In this document: positions 1 to 5,752 of the stretch, in pieces
How positions within the stretch are numbered: the first letter of the stretch is position 1
Layout: each line of letters opens with the position of its first letter
Source of the DNA: Aquabacterium sp.
Lineage (GTDB): Bacteria; Pseudomonadota; Gammaproteobacteria; Burkholderiales; Burkholderiaceae_C
Length of the DNA stretch: 15,615 nucleotides
Reading direction: 5' to 3'
Assembly (NCBI GenBank): GCA_030654555.1
Contig: JAURXG010000583.1
Coordinates: 1 to 15,615 of the forward strand
The notes under the pieces: model-generated
The model's database searches: none
Told to the model about the DNA's origin: nothing
Seen by the model: only the letters and a program-made list of their open reading frames with translations
Translations under genes and position numbers: made by a program

Positions 1-102
1 AGTTCGGGCGCGCCACGGGCGAATCGCGGGCCATCTACTGTCGTCGGACCCGGGCCGGCTCGACTGGTTATGGCAGGGGCGGGATGAATTTCGCAGGGCC
101 GA
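1..102. other. High-GC left flank, no gene recognised
   Basis: These bases are GC-rich like the chromosomal genes further right and unlike the lower-GC genes that start at 103. No coding sequence is recognised on either strand. The dGTPase-like reading frame of the next gene hits its stop exactly where the composition changes, so this stretch is probably host chromosome or another element joined to a broken cassette. The expected attC site of that cassette is not present here. Confidence 0.4.
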
Positions 103-783
103 CTACTTGGTCTTCTTGTGTTTGCCTTGAACCTCGGACGCGGTTTGAAATATTGCTCGCTCGGCTGAAATGGGTTGAAAGATGAAGTCCAAGCTGTCTG
201 CCTCGCAATCGAATACGCATTTGGGAGGCTTGAAGGAGTCGATGTTTAGTGGCGCCTTTGATGGTTGATAAATAGTTGAATTAACTACAGCAGAGTATGG
301 TGCAGGATATTTCAGTAGACCAAGTAGCGTGCGGCGTGTGAGATTTAGGCCGCATGATTCGGAATACTCTCCGAGCTTGGTACAGATTCGCAGTGTTTGA
401 GCGTTTCCCTCGAAACCTCCACTGGCGTGCATTGAAAAGTTCAGTGCGGCCTCTCCTCCATGTCCGAATGGCGGGTGACCGATGTCATGCGCTAGTGCGA
501 TCGCTTCTATCAACGCGGATGAGGGGAGCGAGACCTTGTGATTTTCAGGGGCAGTTGACCGAAGAAGTTGATCGACGATGCCGCTGGCTACTTGAGCCAC
601 CTCTATCGTGTGGGTAAGGCGTGTACGGTAGAAATCGCTTTCTCCTAAACCCAGCACTTGTGTCTTGCGTTGAAGGCGACGGAAGAATGCGGAGTGAATG
701 ATTCTGGCTCGATCCCTGCTGTAGTTGTCTCGGTCTGATTGATCGCCGCCAAGATCGGTAATTCGAGCTTCCCATACATTCAT
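103..783 (-). CDS. Truncated dGTPase-type HD-domain triphosphohydrolase
   Basis: The 226-residue product matches the N-terminal half of bacterial deoxyguanosinetriphosphate triphosphohydrolases, which hydrolyse dNTPs to nucleosides and triphosphate and usually exceed 400 residues. Visible landmarks are the basic entry motif RIIHSAFFRRLQRKTQV (about residues 28-44), the first metal ligand H58 in RLTHTIEVA, the HD pair H99-D100 in LAHDIGHPPFGHGGE, and the GGFEGNAQTLR motif near residue 122. The frame stops after GKHKKTK, just before where the family has the ADDIAY region with the last metal-binding Asp, and the C-terminal helical domain is absent. The protein is therefore probably inactive as a dNTPase. 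The start is supported by an AGGGAG ribosome-binding site six bases upstream of the ATG. Related dGTPases can block phage by dNTP depletion; here that role is inferred for the ancestral intact gene only. It could equally be called a pseudogene. Confidence 0.8.
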   Translation of the reverse strand: MNVWEARITDLGGDQSDRDNYSRDRARIIHSAFFRRLQRKTQVLGLGESDFYRTRLTHTIEVAQVASGIVDQLLRSTAPENHKVSLPSSALIEAIALAHDIGHPPFGHGGEAALNFSMHASGGFEGNAQTLRICTKLGEYSESCGLNLTRRTLLGLLKYPAPYSAVVNSTIYQPSKAPLNIDSFKPPKCVFDCEADSLDFIFQPISAERAIFQTASEVQGKHKKTK

Positions 784-927
784 GTCAGTCTCCCTGAGGT
801 CAAGCTATAAAGTGCAAGGTGGCAACTAGAGTGGCCACCAGGGTTGAACATACCACCTGTCACACGTGTACATGGGGGTAGCTGATCAGACCAGAGGCAC
901 AGACTGCAGAGGCAGGTATTTCTGCGG
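784..927 (-). other. Leader of the truncated dGTPase cassette
   Basis: This stretch lies between the attC-like site at 928-1039 and the dGTPase-like start codon. It is long for a cassette leader (144 bases, against 19 bases for gene 2 and 75 for gene 3), so it could hold a promoter. An AT-rich TTTATAG lies about 25 bases before the start codon, but I found no convincing minus-35 box at proper spacing. An AGGGAG Shine-Dalgarno sequence precedes the ATG. I see no small open reading frame of note. Confidence 0.3.
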
Positions 928-1039
928 GATAGACGTTTGAGCTAACCGGACCGGTGCGGTATGTGGCTAAAGGGCTAGAATGAAATGGCGGGCCTTTGGC
1001 TGCATGCCGCAATGGGCCCGGTTGAGCGAATGGTTAAGC
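928..1039 (-). repeat. attC-like recombination site (attC-a), degenerate at one end
   Basis: This 112-base imperfect palindrome aligns with the site at 1848-1959 with about 12 differences. Its right-hand box GTTAAGC (1033-1039) fits the core consensus GTTRRRY. The left-hand box GATAGAC (928-934) does not fit the complementary RYYYAAC form, so the cleavage box (R') in cassette orientation is damaged. The inner stem is still well paired (AACCGGACC with GGCCCGGTT allowing wobble, and GCGGTATGTGGCTAAAG with its partner arm). It begins 16 bases beyond the stop codon of gene 2, the position expected for that cassette's attC. Recombination activity is probably reduced or lost. Confidence 0.78.
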
Positions 1040-1054
1040 GTAAGTGCGCGGTGA

Positions 1055-1828
1055 CTAGAACGGAGTTCGCTCATCCTTCTTCTTCTCTTGTCGCAGCAGG
1101 ACGAACCTTGATTCGTTTGCCTCAATCCATTGCCAACCCTGCTCTGTTATTGCAACTCCGTTGTAGCTTTCGCCTCGCTCTTCGTCATAGACATCCTCCG
1201 ACCTGACGAACTTTTTCGCGGTGAGTTTACGAAGGGCGATGTTGAATCCCATGTTTGTTATGCCTGCCCGTTCGGCTTCGTGCTTCGCACTTGCGACAGT
1301 TACCGCGAGTTCTGGCAGGAATGCGTCGCCGGCAATGACGGCAAGTACGAGCGTCTCAATCGCGCTTAGGCCCTCAATGGGTGTGACTGGGGTTGCATCT
1401 GCGATCTGTTGGAGAACCTCTGTGCGCTCAGAGATCGCCTTCAGTTTTGCTGTCAGACTTTCACGTAGTTTGTCAAAATCACTTGGTGCGTCAGCGGTGT
1501 ACGGAATTATGCTTCGATGTTGAATATCGAATGGGTACTTCTTTCCTGTACGCTCGTCGGAGCAAACCATAACTACTGGACGCTCTGATGCAAAGGCGAA
1601 TCCGAGTTCGTACCAGACGTTTGGATTGTCTGCAGAAATGTCTGCAAGACAAATTGCCGCTTGTCGGATACCTTTTTCGATGGCATCGATAGGCACAAGT
1701 ACACCGGGGTCATAGTCGACTCTGTATGCCTCTAGGCCGGCGGCAATTATTGCTGGCTTGTAGATGTCGTTAAATCGTTTGTCATACTTGCCGGAGTCGA
1801 ATGGCTGAATTACGAAGCATGTGGGCAT
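1055..1828 (-). CDS. TIR/deoxyribosyltransferase-like domain protein with C-terminal winged helix
   Basis: The 257-residue product has an N-terminal Rossmann-like domain (about residues 3-130). It opens with CFVIQPFD and carries the signature LADISADNPNVWYELGFAFA (residues 61-80), shared by TIR-like and nucleoside 2-deoxyribosyltransferase-like proteins. E74 in the WYELG motif is the likely catalytic acid by analogy. Such domains cleave N-glycosidic bonds in NAD or nucleotides, and several act as cell-killing effectors in anti-phage systems. Residues about 155-245 look like a winged-helix domain (ALRKLTAKKFVRSEDV, then a turn and AITEQGWQWIE), which could bind nucleic acid or another protein. 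The ATG lies 19 bases from attC-b and is preceded by the purine-rich AGAGAGAAAGAGA, so expression probably depends on read-through from an upstream promoter. The substrate is not known. The domain call is by motif recognition and the defence role is inference. Confidence 0.78.
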   Translation of the reverse strand: MPTCFVIQPFDSGKYDKRFNDIYKPAIIAAGLEAYRVDYDPGVLVPIDAIEKGIRQAAICLADISADNPNVWYELGFAFASERPVVMVCSDERTGKKYPFDIQHRSIIPYTADAPSDFDKLRESLTAKLKAISERTEVLQQIADATPVTPIEGLSAIETLVLAVIAGDAFLPELAVTVASAKHEAERAGITNMGFNIALRKLTAKKFVRSEDVYDEERGESYNGVAITEQGWQWIEANESRFVLLRQEKKKDERTPF

Positions 1829-1847
1829 GGGTCTCTTTCTCTCTGAC

Positions 1848-1959
1848 GCCTAACGTTTGAGCTAACCGGACCGTTGCGGTATGTGGCTAAAGGCCCAGAA
1901 TGAAATGGAGGGCCTTTAGCCGCATGCCGCAATGGGTCCGGTTGAGCGAATGGTTAGGC
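1848..1959 (-). repeat. attC recombination site (attC-b), intact cores
   Basis: This 112-base imperfect palindrome has outer boxes GCCTAAC (1848-1854) and GTTAGGC (1953-1959) that are perfectly complementary and match the RYYYAAC/GTTRRRY integron consensus. Inside, AACCGGACC pairs with GGTCCGGTT. The stem then runs TTGCGGTATGTGGCTAAAGG against its partner with only two G-T wobble positions, closed by a loop around CAGAATGAAATGGA. It starts 25 bases after the stop of gene 3 and ends 19 bases before the start codon of gene 2, exactly where a cassette junction should be. The long stem and large size resemble sites of chromosomal rather than class 1 integrons. Confidence 0.88.
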
Positions 1960-1984
1960 CGCACTGCGCAGGGCGATGATGCGT

Positions 1985-2785
1985 TCATAGCACGTCTGCA
2001 ACCTGGTAGCCGCATGCCTTTAGCTCTCTGAGCACTTCAAGTTTCCATGCGCCTGATGGATCAAGAGATACGTAGACAACGCCGCTTATATCGTTTGGCG
2101 TTTCGATGTCACCTTGGACGAGAGCGCAAACATTTTCACGCCCCAACTTAGCCATCAGGTACCCGTGTTCGAACACCACGTTTTGACGGGCTCGATTCTT
2201 GGGGGGCACTTTCGCCTCATGGACGCCACGGCCATGATCACAGGCAGTGTAGAGGACCAAAGCAAAGTCAGCATCATTCGAGTAGTGCTCGATCTTCTCG
2301 ATGATGGTCATTCCAGCGCTCGCTTGTTCGTGGAGAACGATAGCTTCGATTCCCTGACGCTCGACGAAGCGGCTGACCTCCTGCTTAACTTCGTTGTTTC
2401 GACCGTGAACGATAAACACTTTTCTCTTGTTTCGCGTGACTGAGGACTTCCCCTGAAGTTTTCTGATGTTGGTTGAATTCTGAAGAGACTTCAAGTCGTT
2501 GAACTCTAGCGCATCGAGCAACGGTGTAAATTGCTCAGATAGATAGGTTCGGCGCTCTGCGTAAGACTTGAACTTTGGCTGAATGAACCCCCAGAATGCC
2601 TCAAGATTGCGATTTGTCTTTATCCAGTTAGGCAGTGCATCGGCGATCGGTGGGTCCGAGAGTAGTTGATGCCTCAGGGTTTCGTACTCGCTGGATTCAG
2701 CGGGCTTTCCGGTTGCGTGCGCGACAAGCAAGTTGAGCAGGTAGCTGACCTTCTCAAAATCCGTCTTCAGAAACTCAATGCTCAT
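1985..2785 (-). CDS. CAP12-type TIR-like nucleotide-binding protein with N-terminal helical domain
   Basis: The C-terminal half (about residues 120-266) matches the predicted nucleotide-binding TIR-like family found in CAP12/CBASS effectors and related proteins. It starts with KVFIVHGRNNEVKQEVSRF (122-140), has the VLHEQASAGMTIIEKIE helix and the diagnostic RQNVVFEHGYLMAKLGRENV (190-209). E196 is the expected catalytic glutamate for NAD(P) cleavage. The N-terminal part (about 1-95) is predicted helical and contains LRHQLL...LPNWIKTNRNLEAFWGFI...YAERRTYL. I recognise this pattern as one that precedes effector domains in abortive-infection-like proteins, but I cannot name the family with certainty. 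A basic linker (about 105-121) joins the two halves. No cyclase gene is adjacent, so it is not an obvious two-gene CBASS. It is the first cassette of the array and has a 75-base leader after the core box. A prophage-abortive role by NAD depletion is inferred. Confidence 0.82.
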   Translation of the reverse strand: MSIEFLKTDFEKVSYLLNLLVAHATGKPAESSEYETLRHQLLSDPPIADALPNWIKTNRNLEAFWGFIQPKFKSYAERRTYLSEQFTPLLDALEFNDLKSLQNSTNIRKLQGKSSVTRNKRKVFIVHGRNNEVKQEVSRFVERQGIEAIVLHEQASAGMTIIEKIEHYSNDADFALVLYTACDHGRGVHEAKVPPKNRARQNVVFEHGYLMAKLGRENVCALVQGDIETPNDISGVVYVSLDPSGAWKLEVLRELKACGYQVADVL

Positions 2786-2860
2786 TTCGGGTGCGCTGAA
2801 GTATTAAGGCGGGCTGGTAGGTGGTATTCGGTGGAGGCACAGCGAGATTGACTTTGTGCG

Positions 2861-2867
2861 GCCTAAC
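2861..2867 (-). other. Single integron core box at the upstream edge of the array
   Basis: GTTAGGC on the minus strand is identical to the core box of attC-b and sits 75 bases before the start codon of gene 3, as a cassette 5' boundary should. No complementary RYYYAAC partner box or long palindrome was found in the following 130 bases on the plus strand. It may therefore be the core of an attI site or the surviving half of a broken attC. The flanking GTGATTTAGCT is not similar enough to the attC arms to decide. Confidence 0.55.
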
Positions 2868-3339
2868 GTGATTTAGCTCGAAGCCGCCCGGCCAATCTGG
2901 TCAGGGGTGGCAATTGGTGGAAAGTGATTCCCGTATATCGCCATCGCATCTTGATACTCGATGTACTGATTGCGCTGCAGCCTGTCTGTCGACCAATGGC
3001 AAGCGGTGGCGATAGACCGCCATACGCGTGGTTGGTGCAGGGCGCCAAGCGAATGCGGCTGTTCTGGCGCAGACGCCGTCCACAACACCTGCCGCCTGTC
3101 GTTACGGCAAGGCCCTTGCATCGCATCCAGCCATCCAGGCCCAAGCCTCGTCGCGATCGCACGCATCGATCCCTCCCTCGAAGTGACGCACCAGCCTGCT
3201 GGCCAGCGGCTCGGGCGCCCGGTGTGTCTGGGTCTGTCCCGCAGGCGGGTCTGGGCCCGCCGTGTTTCGAGCATACGTGCCGAGTAAGCGGCCTGTCGAC
3301 CGGCAGAACCCGCGCGCAGCCGGCCTGCCGGCCCGGCCG
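2868..3339. other. Intergenic stretch of about 470 bases, no gene recognised
   Basis: This region lies between the cassette array and the receptor gene. Open frames exist on both strands (for example about 2873-3274 minus and 2924-3508 plus), but none gives a recognisable protein. In particular no integrase motif (the R-H-R-Y pattern of tyrosine recombinases) was seen. GC is intermediate on the left and rises to the right. Near 3244-3261 GGCGGG and CCCGCC can form a six-base stem, followed by no T-run, so a terminator for the receptor gene is possible but weak. It may hold decayed mobile-element sequence. Confidence 0.4.
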
Positions 3340-4335
3340 TCAGTTGGCCTTGGCCCCGCTGTCGCGCACCACCTTGCCCAGCCGCGGCACGTCGTTTCGG
3401 ATCAGCGCGGCCAGCTCGGCCGGGGGCATGCCCGACAGGTCCAGCCCCAGGTCGCCGAGCCGTTTGGCCACGTCGGGCATCTTCAGGATGCGGCTGATTT
3501 CGGTGTAGAGCCGCTCCACGATGGCCGGCGGGGTGCCGGCCGGCGCAAACACCGCCTGCCAGCTGCTCAGCTCGTAGCCGGGCAGGCCCGATTCGGCCAG
3601 CGTGGGCACGTCGGGGGAGACGCCCGACCGGGCGGCGGTGGTCACCGCCAGCGCGCGCAGCTTGCCGGCCTTGATGTGCGGGATCGCGCTGGCCACGTTG
3701 TCGAAGGCGATGGGCAGCGTGCCGCCCAGCAGCTCGGGCAGCATCTGGCCGCTGCCGCGGTAGGGGATGTGCTGCATCTGCACGCCGGCCATCGTCTTGA
3801 ACAGCTCGCCCGAGATGTGCTGCGAGGTGCCGTTGCCGGCCGATCCGTACGAGTACTTGTCGGGGCTGGCCTTCAGCAGCGCGATCAGCTCGCGCACGTT
3901 GTGGGCCGGCACGGCCGGGTGCACCAGCAGCATGTTGGGCTGGGTGGCATACAGGGTGATGGGCGCAAAGCTGGTCACCGGGTCGTAGGGCAGCTTGTCG
4001 TACAGCGTGGCGTTGATGGCGTGGCTGCTGATGGTGCCGCCGCCGATGGTGTAGCCGTCGGGCGCGGCGCGCGCCAGCTCGGCGCTGCCGGCCGATCCGC
4101 CCTGGCCGGCCTTGTTCTCGATGACCACCGGCTGGCCCAGCGCCAGCGCCAGCTTCTCGCCCACCACGCGGGCCAGGATGTCGGTGGTGCCGCCCGGCGC
4201 AAAGGGCACGATGTACTTGATCGGCTTGTTCGGCCAGCCGGCCTGGGCCTGGGCGGCGCCGGTGAGGCTGCCGGTGCTGATGCCCGCCAGCGTGGCGGCC
4301 AGGGCCTGTTGGAAGGTGCGGCGGTTCAGCGTCAT
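3340..4335 (-). CDS. Bug-family (TctC-type) periplasmic solute-binding protein
   Basis: The 331-residue product is a tripartite tricarboxylate transporter substrate-binding protein of the Bug family, which captures small carboxylates in the periplasm. It has an export signal with a twin-arginine-like NRRTF and a hydrophobic core ending in AAQAQA (about residues 4-32). The mature protein then shows the family hallmarks WPNKPIKYIVPFAPGG, DILARVVGEKLALALGQPVVIENKAG, APDGYTI and PYDP. Length is typical. The membrane partners TctA/TctB are not in the window, as is common for the many orphan Bug receptors of Burkholderiales. A GGAG sequence lies about ten bases before the ATG. The gene is divergent from a hydroxy-acid dehydrogenase gene, 151 bases away, suggesting that the ligand is related to the substrate of that enzyme. 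Ligand identity is unknown. Confidence 0.92.
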   Translation of the reverse strand: MTLNRRTFQQALAATLAGISTGSLTGAAQAQAGWPNKPIKYIVPFAPGGTTDILARVVGEKLALALGQPVVIENKAGQGGSAGSAELARAAPDGYTIGGGTISSHAINATLYDKLPYDPVTSFAPITLYATQPNMLLVHPAVPAHNVRELIALLKASPDKYSYGSAGNGTSQHISGELFKTMAGVQMQHIPYRGSGQMLPELLGGTLPIAFDNVASAIPHIKAGKLRALAVTTAARSGVSPDVPTLAESGLPGYELSSWQAVFAPAGTPPAIVERLYTEISRILKMPDVAKRLGDLGLDLSGMPPAELAALIRNDVPRLGKVVRDSGAKAN

Positions 4336-4486
4336 GGTGGGGTCGCTCCGGGGCGGGCAGGGGGGCCGATCAGTCTAGGATCGATGCCTGCCGGGCTGCC
4401 CTGCTGACAACCCTCCCGCATCCTCCCAAGCCAGGCACCGCCGCGGTCTTCTGCGGCGCTCTTCCGCCGCCATCACCGAGACCCCC
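4336..4486. promoter_or_regulatory. Divergent intergenic region between receptor and dehydrogenase genes
   Basis: This region of 151 bases must hold the start signals of both genes. I see no clear sigma-70 promoter; CTGACA near 4403 could be part of a minus-35 box on the plus strand. CCGCGGTCTTCTGCGG and GCGGCGCTCTTCCGCCGC near 4440-4472 form small hairpins ahead of the dehydrogenase start. No regulator gene is adjacent. Confidence 0.35.
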
Positions 4487-5560
4487 ATGAGCGACATGCA
4501 CCTGATCCCCTTGCCCCGTCTGCAAGACGCCATCCGCCGCGTGGTGCGCGGCTTCGGCAGCCTGCCCGACGAGGTCGAGGCCGTCACCGGCAACCTGATC
4601 GAGGCCAACCTCACCGGCCACGATTCGCACGGCATCGGCATGCTGCCGCGTTATGCCGATGCCTACCTGCAGGGCGGGCTCAAGCCCAACGCCGCGGTCA
4701 GCACCGTGCTCGATGGCGGTGGCCTGCTGCGGCTGGATGGCAACCGCGGCTTCGGCCAGGTGATCGGCGCGCAGGCCATGGCGCTGGGCATCGCGCGCGC
4801 GCAGGCGCAAGGCAGCTGCATCGTGGCCCTGGGCAATTCGCACCACCTGGGGCGCATCGGCGCCTGGGCCGAGCAGGCGGCCGCGGCCGGGCTGGTGTCG
4901 CTGCACTTCGTCAACGTGATCTCGCGCGCCATCGTGGCGCCGCATGGCGGGGGTGATGCGCGCTTCGGCACCAACCCGTTCTGCGCCGGCGTGCCGCTCA
5001 CCGGCCGGCCGCCGGTGATCCTGGATTTCGCCACCAGCATGATCGCCCAGGGCAAGACCCGCGTGGCGATGAACAAGGGCGAGCAGGTGCCGCCCGATTG
5101 CCTGATCGACGACCAGGGCCAGCCCACGCGCGAGCCGCGTTTCACCGTGGTGCCGCCGTTCGGCGCGCTGCTCACCTTCGGCGGCCACAAGGGCTTCGGC
5201 ATGGCGCTGATGTGCGAGCTGCTGGGCGGCGCGCTGGCCGCCGGCATGACGCAGCGCGACGGCGACGCCAGCCAGAAGCGCGTGCTCAACGGCATGTTCA
5301 GCGTGCTGGTCGATCCGGCCGCGCTGGCCGACCGCGCCGGCTTCGAGGCCGAGGCGCTGGCCTTCATCGACTGGGTGCGCGCCTCGCCGGTGCGCGCGGG
5401 CGTCGACGCCATCCACATCGCCGGCGAGCCCGAGCGCGCCTGGCGCGCCCAGCGCACCGCCGCTGGCGTGCCGGTCGACGCCACCACCTGGCAAGAGATC
5501 CTGGCCGCCGCCGGCCGGCTGGGCGTGGACGCGGCGGCGGTTCAGGCGGCGGCGTTCTAG
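4487..5560 (+). CDS. Ldh_2-family malate/lactate-type dehydrogenase (YbiC/HcxB-like)
   Basis: The 357-residue product belongs to the malate/L-lactate dehydrogenase (Ldh_2) family, NAD(P)-dependent 2-hydroxyacid oxidoreductases that are unrelated to classic LDH. Hallmarks are GHDSHGIGMLPRY (residues 44-56), with H48 the likely catalytic histidine; GNSHHLGRIGAWAE (116-129); VILDFATSMIAQGKTRVA followed by NKGEQVPPDCLID; and TFGGHKGFGMALMCELLGGAL. The pattern PPxCLID...PxGxLLTFxxHKG is closest in my recollection to the E. coli hydroxycarboxylate dehydrogenase YbiC/HcxB rather than AllD or DlgD. The protein is cytoplasmic. Its pairing with the divergent carboxylate receptor suggests oxidation of an imported hydroxy acid. 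A second ATG three codons downstream is possible, and no strong ribosome-binding site decides between them. Substrate is inferred only. Confidence 0.88.
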   Translation: MSDMHLIPLPRLQDAIRRVVRGFGSLPDEVEAVTGNLIEANLTGHDSHGIGMLPRYADAYLQGGLKPNAAVSTVLDGGGLLRLDGNRGFGQVIGAQAMALGIARAQAQGSCIVALGNSHHLGRIGAWAEQAAAAGLVSLHFVNVISRAIVAPHGGGDARFGTNPFCAGVPLTGRPPVILDFATSMIAQGKTRVAMNKGEQVPPDCLIDDQGQPTREPRFTVVPPFGALLTFGGHKGFGMALMCELLGGALAAGMTQRDGDASQKRVLNGMFSVLVDPAALADRAGFEAEALAFIDWVRASPVRAGVDAIHIAGEPERAWRAQRTAAGVPVDATTWQEILAAAGRLGVDAAAVQAAAF

Positions 5561-5581
5561 GCCGTTCTTCGGCCGCCCCCG

Positions 5582-5650
5582 GGCCGGCTTGAGCGCCTCA
5601 ATCTGATAAAAAGCGCACATTCCGCCCGGCTTCTCGCGCTCAAGCCGGCC
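5582..5650. repeat. Perfect 15-base inverted repeat around a 39-base AT-richer loop
   Basis: GGCCGGCTTGAGCGC at 5582-5596 is the exact reverse complement of GCGCTCAAGCCGGCC at 5636-5650. The arms lie just after the dehydrogenase stop and just before the candidate sigma-28 promoter of the protease gene. The intervening bases are less GC-rich and include GATAAAAAG. The structure could act as a long hairpin terminator for the dehydrogenase transcript or as paired operator half-sites; nothing in the sequence decides which. Confidence 0.6.
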
Positions 5651-5658
5651 TGTCCCCC

Positions 5659-5685
5659 TCAAGCGCCCCGCCCCCCGGCCGATAG
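5659..5685 (+). promoter_or_regulatory. Candidate sigma-28 (FliA) promoter for the S8 protease
   Basis: TCAAGCGC at 5659-5666 and GCCGATAG at 5678-5685 are separated by exactly 11 bases. The enteric sigma-28 consensus is TAAAGTTT-N11-GCCGATAA. The minus-10 box matches at seven of eight positions and the minus-35 box at four of eight (TCAAG against TAAAG for its first five bases). The start codon at 5753 is about 60 bases from the expected transcription start. A second site with the same spacing lies upstream of the next gene, which strengthens the call. Confidence 0.55.
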
Positions 5686-5752
5686 CCCCGAGACGAGACC
5701 GGAGCGGCCACACAGCCGCCCCGTGGCACTGCGTGGACAAACTGGGGCGGGC

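Larger units (their letters stand above)
103..2867 (-). mobile_element. Integron gene-cassette array remnant (three cassettes, no integrase)
   Basis: Three minus-strand genes of lower GC than their surroundings are arranged as gene plus recombination site. Gene 3 ends at 1985 and is followed by a palindromic site at 1848-1959. Gene 2 ends at 1055 and is followed by a sister site at 928-1039. Gene 1 lacks a following site because it is truncated at 103. A single core box, GTTAGGC on the minus strand at 2861-2867, starts the third cassette. The two long palindromes differ at only about 12 of 112 positions by eye, as attC sites within one chromosomal integron tend to do. No tyrosine recombinase is visible on either side within the window, so this is best described as an attC cluster lacking an integrase. 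All three gene products belong to families connected with defence. The cassette reading is an inference from structure; it was not searched against a database. Confidence 0.8.

Noticed and set aside
2873..3508. Overlapping open frames considered as an integrase or transposase remnant
   Set aside because: No recombinase or transposase motif could be recognised in any frame; left as an unexplained region.
4365..4372. GCCGATCA resembling a sigma-28 minus-10 box
   Set aside because: No TCAAG or TAAAG box lies 11 bases upstream, unlike the two accepted sites.
5723..5752. GTG start ten codons upstream for the S8 protease
   Set aside because: The added residues precede a twin-arginine-like signal that should be near the N-terminus, and the ATG at 5753 has a G-rich sequence at suitable distance.
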